A DNA stretch of 12,956 nucleotides from NCBI GenBank assembly GCA_030841195.1, contig JAVEDA010000271.1, forward strand, positions 1 to 12,956. Reading direction: 5' to 3'. Positions 1 to 6,651 of this stretch are shown here, piece after piece. This stretch comes from Actinomycetota bacterium. GTDB lineage: Bacteria > Actinomycetota > Actinomycetes > JACCUZ01. The position numbers and the translations under genes were made by a program. The first letter of the stretch is position 1. Every line of letters starts with the position of its first letter. The notes beneath the pieces are model-generated. The model was not told the DNA's origin and did not search any database. It worked only from the letters and a program-made list of their open reading frames with translations.

Positions 1-27
1 CCCCGCTACAGGTGCGGCGCAAGGGCA

Positions 28-67
28 GGCGGAGGTCGGACGGGGGCGCAACTGCCCGGCCTCCGCC
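28..67 (-). terminator. Candidate terminator hairpin after the GNAT gene
   Basis: A perfect 8-bp inverted repeat (GGCGGAGG at 28-35, CCTCCGCC at 60-67) encloses a smaller hairpin (GGGC 44-47, GCCC 54-57). It lies 36 bases beyond the stop of the minus-strand GNAT gene. There is no U-tract, which is common for actinobacterial hairpins. The rest of 1-102 shows no gene I can support. Confidence 0.35.
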
Positions 68-102
68 GCCGGGCTCAGCAGGCTGGCTGGTCAGGCCAAG
101 GT

Positions 103-1164
103 TCAGGCGAGCCGGACGAGCACCATCGGGTCGGCGTCGTTGCGACCGAGCAGGCTGTCGGGCGCCACGGCCGTCATCCAGTCGAAGGTCGTGGCGCCGC
201 GAGCCGCGAGGGCGCGCTCGACCACCAGCGCCTCGAGGTACCGGCCAGGCGAGTAGCGCGCCCACCCGGTCACGAACCGACCCTCGAGCAGCCGGTACGT
301 CGGGTCGTCGTTGATGCCCAGCGTGTAGGCGGCGAGCTCGCCGTCGATCTCCAGGGTGGCGAGCTCGAGGACTCCCGCGTCCGCGAGGTCGCCGACCCGG
401 TGCCGCCAGGTCTGCTGGCGGGCGGCGTCGTCGAGGTCGCTGGCGCGGCCGTGCACGTGGTCCCGCTGCCGGTACACCTGCTCCAGCTGCGGCAGCTGCC
501 CGCGGATCTCCCCGGCGTCGGAGGTGAAGCGCGCCCCTGCCGTCCGGCCGTCGGCCGCGAGCCGGTTGGCCGTCTTGCGCAGCGTGCGGCTCATGCCGGC
601 CGAGAGGTACTCACGCGGGCTGCCGACGCCGGACCTGATGACCGGGATCTCCGCGGCGGGCTCCAGCCACGACCCCGAGAGCCCGGCGGCGAAGGCCGCC
701 ACGACCAGGTCGTCGGCGGGCAGCGGTCCGAGCATGACGGGCGCCGGCCGGTGCTGGTCCGCACGCAGCAGGTGCCAGCTCTCGCCCAGGGCGTGGGCGA
801 CGTGCGGCTCGCGGGTCAGGAGGGCGCCGCGGTGACCGCCGTCGGTGCCGGCGAGGGTCGTGGACTGAATCCGCCGGTCCTCGACGTGGTCGACGAGCAC
901 GGCGGCGCCGACCGCCGTACCGCTCGTGTCCCGGAGGAGGAGCACCCAGGGCTCCACCTGCCGCGAGTCGGTGCAGGCCGCCAGCTGCCAGCCCAGCCGG
1001 GCGGTCGGCGGCGCGCCGCAGCCCTCGGCCAGCGCGGTCAGCTCACGCTCGAGCGCTCCGACCTCCCGCAGCCCGTAGGCGAGCTCGACGGCGAGGAACG
1101 GCAGCGGCGGGGAGGCAGCGAGTGACGCGGCATCCGGCGCGCGGCCGGCCGACGTGACGGTCAC
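103..1164 (-). CDS. GNAT-family N-acetyltransferase, BioF2/CelD-like (Acetyltransf_6)
   Basis: A 353-aa protein most like the FemAB/BioF2-type GNAT proteins. These carry two GNAT-like halves and often act on cell-surface polysaccharide or peptide substrates. The C-terminal third has the family pattern: a run of alternating hydrophobics ending in GELAAYTLGI, then YSPGRYLEALVVERALAARG for acetyl-CoA binding and helix packing, then a TTFDWM strand. The substrate cannot be read from the sequence. I chose the GTG at 1164 because it forms a GTGA overlap with the stop of the upstream GGDEF-EAL gene, the usual sign of translational coupling. The Met at 1230 would lie 67 bases inside that gene. The pairing suggests the acetyltransferase is made together with a c-di-GMP enzyme, perhaps for envelope or exopolysaccharide modification; that link is inference. 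No signal peptide or membrane segment is evident. Confidence 0.8.
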   Translation of the reverse strand: MTVTSAGRAPDAASLAASPPLPFLAVELAYGLREVGALERELTALAEGCGAPPTARLGWQLAACTDSRQVEPWVLLLRDTSGTAVGAAVLVDHVEDRRIQSTTLAGTDGGHRGALLTREPHVAHALGESWHLLRADQHRPAPVMLGPLPADDLVVAAFAAGLSGSWLEPAAEIPVIRSGVGSPREYLSAGMSRTLRKTANRLAADGRTAGARFTSDAGEIRGQLPQLEQVYRQRDHVHGRASDLDDAARQQTWRHRVGDLADAGVLELATLEIDGELAAYTLGINDDPTYRLLEGRFVTGWARYSPGRYLEALVVERALAARGATTFDWMTAVAPDSLLGRNDADPMVLVRLA

Positions 1165-3473
1165 GTGACCGTCCCAGCGGCGGACCCCAGCATCGACGAC
1201 GGCAGCTCCGGTGCGCGCGCGTCCATCCATGCCTCGAGCTCGCCGGACGGCAGCGCCTTGGAGAAGAAGAAGCCCTGGATCTTGTCGCAGCTCGACAGGG
1301 TCAGCTGGTCGGCGGTCGCGCCGTCCTCGACGCCCTCGGCCACCATGGTCATGCCCAGCGAGTGGGCCAGGTCGATGGTGGAGCGCACGATGGCGGCCGC
1401 CCGCGGGTCGTCACCCATCGGCGCCACGAACGACCGGTCGAGCTTCAGCTCGTCGATCGGCAGCTCGCGCAGGTAGGACAGCGAGGAGTAGCCGGTGCCG
1501 AAGTCGTCGACCGCGACCCTGATGCCGAGCCGCCGCAGGTCGCCCAGGATCGCGCGGGCGCGCTCCCGGTCCCCCATCAGGAAGTCCTCGGTGATCTCCA
1601 GCTCGAGCGCGTCCGACGGGAGCTCCCGCTCGCGCAGCGCCGTCCACACCCGCAGCGGCAGCTCGGCGTCCACCAGCGAGGAGGCGGACAGGTTCACGGC
1701 CACGTTCAGGATCCGGCCGGCGCTGCGCCAGCGCTTCACCTGGTCCAGCGACTGCTCGAGCACCGCGTCGGTGAGGTCGCGCATCAGGCCGGCGTCCTCG
1801 ACCAGCGGCAGGAACTCGGCCGGCAGCAACAGGCCGCGGGTCGAGTGCTGCCAGCGCACCAGGGCCTCGACGCCGGTGACCTCGAGGGTCCGGGTGTGCA
1901 CCTTCGGCTGGTAGTGCACGACCAGCGTCCGGTTGAAGATGGCCGTCCGCAGCTCCTCGAGGTTGCGCAGCCGGTGCTGGCCGTGCAGCGAGTCGCTGGA
2001 GGGCGCGTAGACGTAGTAGCCCGACCGGGTTGCCTTGGCCTGGTACATCGCGATGTCCGCGCGGCGCAGCAGGGTCGAGACCTCGTCGCCCTGCTCGGGG
2101 AACAGCGAGATCCCGATGCTGGTGTTGACCCGCACCGTGACGCCGTCGACTGAGAACGGCGGCTCGAGTGATGCCCGGATCGCCTCCGCGAGGCGCTCGG
2201 CCTTGACCCGGTTGGCGTCGAGCAGCAGCACGGCGAACTCGTCGCCGCCCAGGCGGGACAGCAGGTCGCTGGTGCCGTGCAGCCTCTTGCGCAGCCGGGT
2301 GGCGACCAGCCGCAGCAGGTCGTCGCCGGCGTGGTGCCCCAGGCTGTCGTTGACCTCCTTGAACCGGTCGAGGTCGAGCAGCAGCAGCGCACCATGCGCG
2401 GTGCCGTCGGCGAGCCTGACCGCGGCGTTGTCGTAGAAGGAGCGCCGGTTGCCGAGTCCGGTCAGCTCGTCGGTCCGGGCCAGCTGGTGGCTCCCCGCCA
2501 GCGAGCTGGCCTCCCGGAAGGTCACGATCAGCCGGGCCAGGGCGGTGACCACAGTTGCGGCGCACAGCCCTACGGCCAGGACGTTGAGCAGGTGCTCGTG
2601 GTCGTAGACGAGCACGACGAGGGCACACAGGGTGGCCCCGACCGGGAAGCCGAGCCGAACCCAGTCGGGCAGCAGGATCCCGGTCGCCTGCGCGGTCTTG
2701 GCCGGTGCGAAGCCGATCAGCAGGGTGGCGGCGACCCAGACCGCGTCGCCCAGCCCGCCCGGCTGGTAGGTGCCGTTGCCGGCGGAGAACAGGTAGACCG
2801 CGTCGGCGACCGCGAACAGCGCGAGCCCGCCGAAGAGCAGCCACAGGCTGACCGGCGGCCGCCAGCTGAACAGCGCGACCAGCGCCGTGACGACGAGCAG
2901 CAGCAGCACGTCGAGCAGGGGGTAGGCCAGCGTCGTCACGACCGCGGGCTTGCTGCCGCCGGTCACCGCGAGGATCGGGCCGAAGAAGGCGGCTGCCACG
3001 CCGGCCACGGCCAGGCCTCCGACCACGCCGTCCAGCCAGAGGCTCAGCGGGACGTCATCGGCGATCTCGCGGACGATGAGCAACAGCGCGATGAACGCGC
3101 AGGGGTAGAACGAGAGCCAGAGTGCGTCGGCGAACGACGGGAACGGCTCCGGGTCCTGGATCCGGATGAAGATGGTCCAGTAGATGTTCCCGGCGCCGTA
3201 GAGAGCCAGGCCGACCCCGAACCAACGCCAGCTGCGCCGGTAGGACAGGGCCGTGCGGGCTCGCACGAAGCAGACGACGGCGCTCAGCTCGTAGGCGATG
3301 TTGTTGAGGATGCCGTCCAGGAACAGGTTGTAGCCGGGGTGCGGCCGGACGCCCGGGATGGTGGAGATGACGAACGTGCCGTAGACCAGCGCCACGAGCA
3401 CGTAGAGCACTCGCGGCGTCGCGACTCGGCGCAGGCCCGAGGGCGTGCGCGAGCAGACGGCCGAGCTGGTCAC
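1161..3473 (-). CDS. Membrane diguanylate cyclase/phosphodiesterase (GGDEF-EAL)
   Basis: A 770-aa integral membrane protein that makes and/or degrades cyclic di-GMP. Residues about 20-320 hold nine or ten hydrophobic segments and no recognised periplasmic domain. The GGDEF domain follows (TDELTGLGNRR; LGGDEFAVL with GGDEF at about 409-413), then an EAL domain (EAL at about 536-538, Asn about 594, ELEITE about 624-629, DDFGTGYSSL about 656, Lys about 677, VAEGVE about 713, QGFFFSK about 733). The motifs of both active sites are intact, so both activities are possible. The RxxD inhibitory site before GGDEF is not conserved: the Arg position is Gly (GTSD). The GTG start at 3473 has a strong Shine-Dalgarno, and a sigma-28-like promoter lies just upstream. 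A longer frame to an ATG at 3548 begins upstream of the predicted transcription start. The stop overlaps the following GNAT gene. Confidence 0.92.
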   Translation of the reverse strand: MTSSAVCSRTPSGLRRVATPRVLYVLVALVYGTFVISTIPGVRPHPGYNLFLDGILNNIAYELSAVVCFVRARTALSYRRSWRWFGVGLALYGAGNIYWTIFIRIQDPEPFPSFADALWLSFYPCAFIALLLIVREIADDVPLSLWLDGVVGGLAVAGVAAAFFGPILAVTGGSKPAVVTTLAYPLLDVLLLLVVTALVALFSWRPPVSLWLLFGGLALFAVADAVYLFSAGNGTYQPGGLGDAVWVAATLLIGFAPAKTAQATGILLPDWVRLGFPVGATLCALVVLVYDHEHLLNVLAVGLCAATVVTALARLIVTFREASSLAGSHQLARTDELTGLGNRRSFYDNAAVRLADGTAHGALLLLDLDRFKEVNDSLGHHAGDDLLRLVATRLRKRLHGTSDLLSRLGGDEFAVLLLDANRVKAERLAEAIRASLEPPFSVDGVTVRVNTSIGISLFPEQGDEVSTLLRRADIAMYQAKATRSGYYVYAPSSDSLHGQHRLRNLEELRTAIFNRTLVVHYQPKVHTRTLEVTGVEALVRWQHSTRGLLLPAEFLPLVEDAGLMRDLTDAVLEQSLDQVKRWRSAGRILNVAVNLSASSLVDAELPLRVWTALRERELPSDALELEITEDFLMGDRERARAILGDLRRLGIRVAVDDFGTGYSSLSYLRELPIDELKLDRSFVAPMGDDPRAAAIVRSTIDLAHSLGMTMVAEGVEDGATADQLTLSSCDKIQGFFFSKALPSGELEAWMDARAPELPSSMLGSAAGTVT

Positions 3474-3480
3474 AGCACTC

Positions 3481-3487
3481 TCCCTCC
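3481..3487 (-). promoter_or_regulatory. Ribosome binding site fixing the GGDEF-EAL start
   Basis: On the minus strand GGAGGGA sits 7 bases before the GTG at 3473. No comparable site precedes the upstream in-frame ATG at 3548. Confidence 0.7.
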
Positions 3488-3517
3488 GGGCCCCCCAGGC
3501 GGCTACGGAAGATCTGC

Positions 3518-3543
3518 ATCGGTCACTTCTGGGTGCGGCTTGA
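3518..3543 (-). promoter_or_regulatory. Sigma-28 (FliA/WhiG)-type promoter of the GGDEF-EAL gene
   Basis: The minus strand reads TCAA (3543-3540), a 16-base spacer, then ACCGAT (3523-3518). The WhiG/FliA consensus is TAAA-N16-GCCGATAA, so the spacing is exact and the core CCGAT is kept. Transcription would start near 3511 and give a leader of about 37 bases to the GTG at 3473. This suggests control by a motility- or development-type sigma factor. That sigma factor is not encoded in this window. Confidence 0.55.
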
Positions 3544-3600
3544 CCCAACCTTGAGGAACAGACTCGTTCGGCCGCACCAGTTCGGCTGACGGAAAGGGAC

Positions 3601-3634
3601 TACTCGGACTAGCCCGGACGGGTCGGGCTGAGTA
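3601..3634. other. Dyad in the intergenic region before the small membrane protein gene
   Basis: TACTC (3601-3605) and AGCCCG (3611-3616) are matched by CGGGCT (3624-3629) and GAGTA (3630-3634). This makes an 11-bp arm interrupted on one side by GGACT, with a 7-base loop. It lies between the minus-strand sigma-28-like promoter and the plus-strand gene starting at 3679. It could be an operator for either gene or an RNA hairpin in the plus-strand leader. The rest of 3549-3678 shows nothing I can name. Confidence 0.3.
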
Positions 3635-3678
3635 CGGCGACGGATGCGCCGGCCCCGGCGGTCCGCGAGGCTGCCTGC

Positions 3679-4023
3679 ATGACCAGGACGTCCGGCTGGG
3701 CCGCGCTCGGCTGGACCGTCGCCCTCAACGCCGTCTGGGCGGCGGCCATGACCGCGGCCACGCTGTTCCTGGTCGTCCTCGGTGGGCTCGTGGACGTGTT
3801 CGTCGGCGAGGTCCAACCGTCGGCCGACTGGTTCGTCAGCCGGATGCTGGTCGCGATCGCGCTCGGCGTGGCCGCCAGCCTGGCCGTGACGCTGGTCCTG
3901 GACCGTAGGCAGCGCGGCCTGGGCTGGCTGGTCGGGCTCGCCGGCAGCACCGCCGGGGCGGTCACCGCGCTGGTGGGCTACGACCTGCTGACCGGCGTCA
4001 ACCTGCTCACCGTGCTGGCCTGA
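3679..4023 (+). CDS. Small membrane protein of unknown function
   Basis: A 114-aa protein with three predicted transmembrane segments: residues about 8-35, about 52-74 (ending at the basic stretch DRRQRG), and about 80-100. I do not recognise a family. A GAGG about 9 bases before the ATG could serve as ribosome binding site. The alternative, an open frame on the opposite strand over the same bases, encodes a Ser/Thr/Arg-rich composition with no hydrophobic pattern and is a shadow. The gene is convergent with the phosphofructokinase gene, and the two stop codons sit 27 bases apart within a shared hairpin. It stands alone on the plus strand, so its neighbours do not suggest a role. Confidence 0.65.
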   Translation: MTRTSGWAALGWTVALNAVWAAAMTAATLFLVVLGGLVDVFVGEVQPSADWFVSRMLVAIALGVAASLAVTLVLDRRQRGLGWLVGLAGSTAGAVTALVGYDLLTGVNLLTVLA

Positions 4024-4053
4024 GGCTCTGGGCCGGCCTCAGCCGAAGCCTCA
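4021..4053. terminator. Bidirectional hairpin between convergent genes
   Basis: TGAGGC (4021-4026) pairs with GCCTCA at 4036-4041 (9-base loop) or, as TGAGGCT, with AGCCTCA at 4047-4053. The left arm contains the stop of the small membrane protein gene. The distal right arm contains the stop of pfkA on the minus strand. The two alternative right arms come from a tandem 12-bp duplication. It probably ends transcription from both sides. Confidence 0.45.
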
Positions 4054-4060
4054 GCCGAAG
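4037..4060. repeat. Tandem 12-bp duplication covering the pfkA stop codon
   Basis: CCTCAGCCGAAG occurs twice in perfect tandem (4037-4048 and 4049-4060). Read on the minus strand, each copy holds TTC GGC TGA in the pfkA frame. A second in-frame stop therefore lies 12 bases after the first. Confidence 0.85.
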
Positions 4061-5076
4061 AAGACTTCCGCCTCGGCGTAGAGGTGCGGGTCGACCAGCT
4101 TGAGCACCGTGGTGGCGTCGCCGAGCGGCACCCGGTCGATCTCGGTGCCGCGCAGGGCCACCATGGTCCCCCAGTCGCCGTCGTTGACCGCGTCGATGGC
4201 GTGCAGCCCGAACCGGGTGGCGAGCCAGCGGTCCCGGGCCGTCGGCGTACCGCCCCGCTGGATGTGGCCGAGCACCGTGGTGCGCGCCTCCTTGCCGGTG
4301 CGCTTCTCGATCTCCTTCTCCAGCACCATGCCGATGCCGCCGAGCCGCACGTGCCCGAACGAGTCGAGCTCGCCGTCAGCGAGCACCATCGTCCCCTCGG
4401 CCGGTGTCGCACCCTCGGAGACCACGAGGATCGGCGAGTAGTGGCTCTCGAACCGCGACTCGACGTACTCGCAGACCTTCTCGATGTCGAACGGCACCTC
4501 GGGGATCAGGATCACGTTGGCGCCCCCTGCCATGCCGGCGTGCAGCGCGATCCACCCGGCGTGCCGGCCCATCACCTCGACGATGAGGGCCCGGTGGTGC
4601 GACTCCGCAGTGGTGTGCAGCCGGTCGATGGCCTCCATCGCGACGTTGACCGCGGTGTCGAACCCGAAGGTGAAGTCGGTGGCGTTGAGGTCGTTGTCGA
4701 TCGTCTTCGGTACGCCGACGACGTGCACGCCGTGCTCGTGCAGCTTGGTGGCGACGCCGAGGGTGTCCTCACCGCCGATCGCGATCAGTGCGTCGATGCC
4801 GAGGTCCTTGAGGTTCGCCTCGATCTTCTCCACGCCGCCGTCCATCTTGAACGGGTTGGTGCGCGACGAGCCGAGGATCGTGCCGCCTCGGGGCAGGATG
4901 CCGCGGACCTCCTGGACGCCGAGCGGGGACGTCAGACCGTCGATCGGTCCGCGCCACCCGTCCCGGAAGCCGACGAACTCGTGGCCGTAGACCGACACCC
5001 CCTTGCGGACGACAGCGCGGATGACCGCGTTCAGGCCGGGACAGTCGCCACCACCGGTGAGCACTCCGATTCGCAT
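4051..5076 (-). CDS. pfkA: 6-phosphofructokinase, probably PPi-dependent
   Basis: A 341-aa phosphofructokinase that phosphorylates fructose 6-phosphate to fructose 1,6-bisphosphate in the cytosol. Visible motifs are GGGDCPGLNAVIR (8-20), GGEDT (101-105), PKTIDND (123-129) with the catalytic TIDND, MGRHAG (169-174) and QRGGTPTARDR (273-283). In this family Gly104/Gly124 mark ATP users, while Asp104/Lys124 are the PPi-type pair, as in the Amycolatopsis methanolica enzyme. This protein has Asp104 and Lys124 in the same numbering, so I predict a reversible pyrophosphate-dependent enzyme (EC 2.7.1.90). I chose the ATG at 5076 because MRIGVLTGGGD is the normal family N-terminus. A TAGGGT -10 element 7 bases upstream suggests a leaderless mRNA. 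Most pipelines would call it ATP-PFK, and some ATP-using actinobacterial group III enzymes are close relatives. Confidence 0.92.
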   Translation of the reverse strand: MRIGVLTGGGDCPGLNAVIRAVVRKGVSVYGHEFVGFRDGWRGPIDGLTSPLGVQEVRGILPRGGTILGSSRTNPFKMDGGVEKIEANLKDLGIDALIAIGGEDTLGVATKLHEHGVHVVGVPKTIDNDLNATDFTFGFDTAVNVAMEAIDRLHTTAESHHRALIVEVMGRHAGWIALHAGMAGGANVILIPEVPFDIEKVCEYVESRFESHYSPILVVSEGATPAEGTMVLADGELDSFGHVRLGGIGMVLEKEIEKRTGKEARTTVLGHIQRGGTPTARDRWLATRFGLHAIDAVNDGDWGTMVALRGTEIDRVPLGDATTVLKLVDPHLYAEAEVFFG

Positions 5077-5082
5077 GGGAGC

Positions 5083-5106
5083 GACCCTAGATGCCCCAGT
5101 AGGGTC
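5083..5106. promoter_or_regulatory. Divergent pfkA/glpK promoter dyad with two outward TAGGGT -10 elements
   Basis: GACCCTA (5083-5089) and TAGGGTC (5100-5106) form a perfect 7-bp inverted repeat with a 10-base spacer. On the minus strand TAGGGT (5089-5084) is 7 bases before the pfkA ATG. On the plus strand TAGGGT (5100-5105) is 6 bases before an ATG at 5112. Both distances fit TANNNT -10 elements of leaderless transcripts. No good -35 boxes are seen. Each promoter's upstream half overlaps the other's start point, so simultaneous use is unlikely. The dyad could also be a repressor operator. Confidence 0.5.
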
Positions 5107-5111
5107 CGAGC

Positions 5112-5168
5112 ATGACCTTCTCGACCGTCGGACGGGCCATGGTGCGGTCAGCCGAGGCGGCCGGATGA
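5112..5168 (+). CDS. Putative 18-aa leaderless leader peptide of glpK
   Basis: A short ORF encoding MTFSTVGRAMVRSAEAAG. Its ATG lies 6 bases after a TAGGGT -10 element, as expected for a leaderless mRNA. Its TGA (5166-5168) overlaps the glpK ATG (5165-5167) as ATGA, so ribosomes finishing it could restart on glpK. A GAGG (5154-5157) inside it is also placed to serve glpK directly. There is no run of one amino acid typical of attenuators. The role, if any, would be translational coupling. It could be a chance frame: the evidence is only its two exact junctions. Confidence 0.4.
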   Translation: MTFSTVGRAMVRSAEAAG

Positions 5169-6631
5169 GCGTGCTGGCCATCGACGCCGGTACGACCGGT
5201 GTCACCGCCCTCGTGGTCGACGAGACCGGCGCGGTGGTGGCCGGCGGCTACGAGGAATTCCCGCAGCACTTCCCGCAGCCCGGCTGGGTGGAGCACGAGC
5301 CGGAGCAGATCTGGCAGGCCACCCTGTCGGCCTGCCGCCAGGCCATGCGCAATGACCACGGCCGCAGCATCACGGCGGTCGGCCTGACCAACCAGCGCGA
5401 GACCGCGGTGCTCTGGGACCGCGAGAGCCTGGCCGCGCCCCGGCGCGCGGTCGTCTGGCAGGACCGCCGGTCGGCCGGCGTCTGCGACCGGCTGCGCGAG
5501 GCCGGCCACGAGGACCGGGTCCGCGAGCTGACCGGGCTGCGCTTCGACCCCTACTTCACCGGCACCAAGCTGACCTGGCTGGCCGAGAACGACCCGTCGG
5601 CCTGGGCCGGGGTCACCGACGGTGCCGTCGTGGTGGGCACGGTCGACAGCTACCTGGTGGCCCGGCTGACCGGCGGCGCCCGGCACGTCACCGACGCGTC
5701 CAACGCGTCCCGCACCCTGCTGTTCGACCTGACCACCGGCCAGTGGTCGGACGAGCTGTGCGAGCTGCTGGGGGTACCTCGCTCGGCGCTGCCGGCGGTC
5801 GTCCCGTCGTACGGCGAGATCGGGCGCACCTCGCCGGCCGCGTTCCTCGGCCTCGACCTCCCGGTGGCCGGGATCGCCGGCGACCAGCAGGCGGCGCTGT
5901 TCGGGCAGGCCTGCTTCGCGGTCGGCGAGTCGAAGTGCACCTACGGCACCGGCTCGTTCGTGCTGGTGAACACCGGCTCGACGATCGAGCGGTCGGACGC
6001 CGGGCTGCTGACCACGGTGGCCTGGATGGCGCCGTCCGGCGAGCTGACCTACGCGCTGGAGGGCGCCATCTTCGTGACCGGCGCCGCGGTGCAGTGGCTG
6101 CGCGACGGGCTCGGTGTTATCGGGGCGGCCGCGGAGTCCGAGGCACTGGCGGCGACCGTCCCGGACACCGGCGGCGTCGTCTTCGTGCCGGCGCTGACCG
6201 GCCTCGGTGCCCCCGACTGGGACCCGTCGGCCCGCGGCACGATCCTCGGCATCACCCGGGGCACGACCCGAGCGCACCTGGTGCGCGCGACCCTGGAGGC
6301 CATCGCGTTCGAGGTGCGCGACGTCGTCGAGCTGCTGCCGCGGATAACGACCCTGCGAGTCGACGGCGGGGCATCGGCGAACGGGCTGCTGATGCAGCTG
6401 CAGGCCGACACCCTCGGCATGCCGGTGGAGCGGCCGGCCGTGCTCGAGACCACCGGGCTGGGCGCCGCGTTCCTGGCCGGCCTCGGCACCGGCGTGTGGT
6501 CCTCGACCGACGAGCTGGCCTCGACCTGGCGGCTGGACCGGCGGTTCGAGCCCGCGGCCGACGGCGGCGCCCGCGACCCGGCGTACCGGCGCTGGCGCGC
6601 GGCCGTCGACCGCGCCAAGGGCTGGGCCTAG
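5165..6631 (+). CDS. glpK: Glycerol kinase (FGGY family)
   Basis: A 488-aa FGGY kinase that phosphorylates glycerol to sn-glycerol 3-phosphate with ATP in the cytosol. Glycerol-contact residues align with the E. coli enzyme: NQRE (Arg78, Glu79), VVWQDRR (Trp98), PYFTGTKLTWL (Tyr130) and GDQQAALFG (Asp240). Other family blocks are TVDSYLVARLTGG, DASNASRTLLFDL, KCTYGTGSF, LEGAIFVTGAAVQWLRDGL, GLGAPDWDPSARG and VDGGASANGLLMQ. The phosphate-binding loop is unusual: DAGTTGVT replaces the common DQGTTSSR, so the conserved Gln and Arg are absent. The ATG at 5165 has GAGG 7 bases upstream and overlaps the stop of a putative leader peptide. The gene is divergent from the phosphofructokinase gene, consistent with glycerol entering glycolysis or gluconeogenesis. 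A 93-bp palindromic element begins 20 bases after the stop and may end transcription. Another FGGY substrate is possible but less likely. Confidence 0.9.
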   Translation: MSVLAIDAGTTGVTALVVDETGAVVAGGYEEFPQHFPQPGWVEHEPEQIWQATLSACRQAMRNDHGRSITAVGLTNQRETAVLWDRESLAAPRRAVVWQDRRSAGVCDRLREAGHEDRVRELTGLRFDPYFTGTKLTWLAENDPSAWAGVTDGAVVVGTVDSYLVARLTGGARHVTDASNASRTLLFDLTTGQWSDELCELLGVPRSALPAVVPSYGEIGRTSPAAFLGLDLPVAGIAGDQQAALFGQACFAVGESKCTYGTGSFVLVNTGSTIERSDAGLLTTVAWMAPSGELTYALEGAIFVTGAAVQWLRDGLGVIGAAAESEALAATVPDTGGVVFVPALTGLGAPDWDPSARGTILGITRGTTRAHLVRATLEAIAFEVRDVVELLPRITTLRVDGGASANGLLMQLQADTLGMPVERPAVLETTGLGAAFLAGLGTGVWSSTDELASTWRLDRRFEPAADGGARDPAYRRWRAAVDRAKGWA

Positions 6632-6651
6632 CGCGCCGGGCTCGCCGCCCG

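Noticed and set aside
3474..3511. Possible c-di-GMP riboswitch before the GGDEF-EAL gene
   Set aside because: The predicted leader is only about 37 bases and shows no GEMM-like paired helices.
3474..3548. Longer N-terminus of the GGDEF-EAL protein from an ATG at 3548
   Set aside because: It would start upstream of the predicted transcription start near 3511, and the GTG at 3473 has a far better ribosome site.
2277..3554. Long open frame on the plus strand opposite the GGDEF-EAL gene
   Set aside because: Composition is Gln/Arg/Asp/Gly-rich with no domain. It mirrors third-position GC bias of the real gene on the other strand.
3609..3965. Minus-strand frame over the small membrane protein gene
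   Set aside because: Ser/Thr/Arg-rich with no structure, whereas the plus-strand frame has three clean membrane helices.
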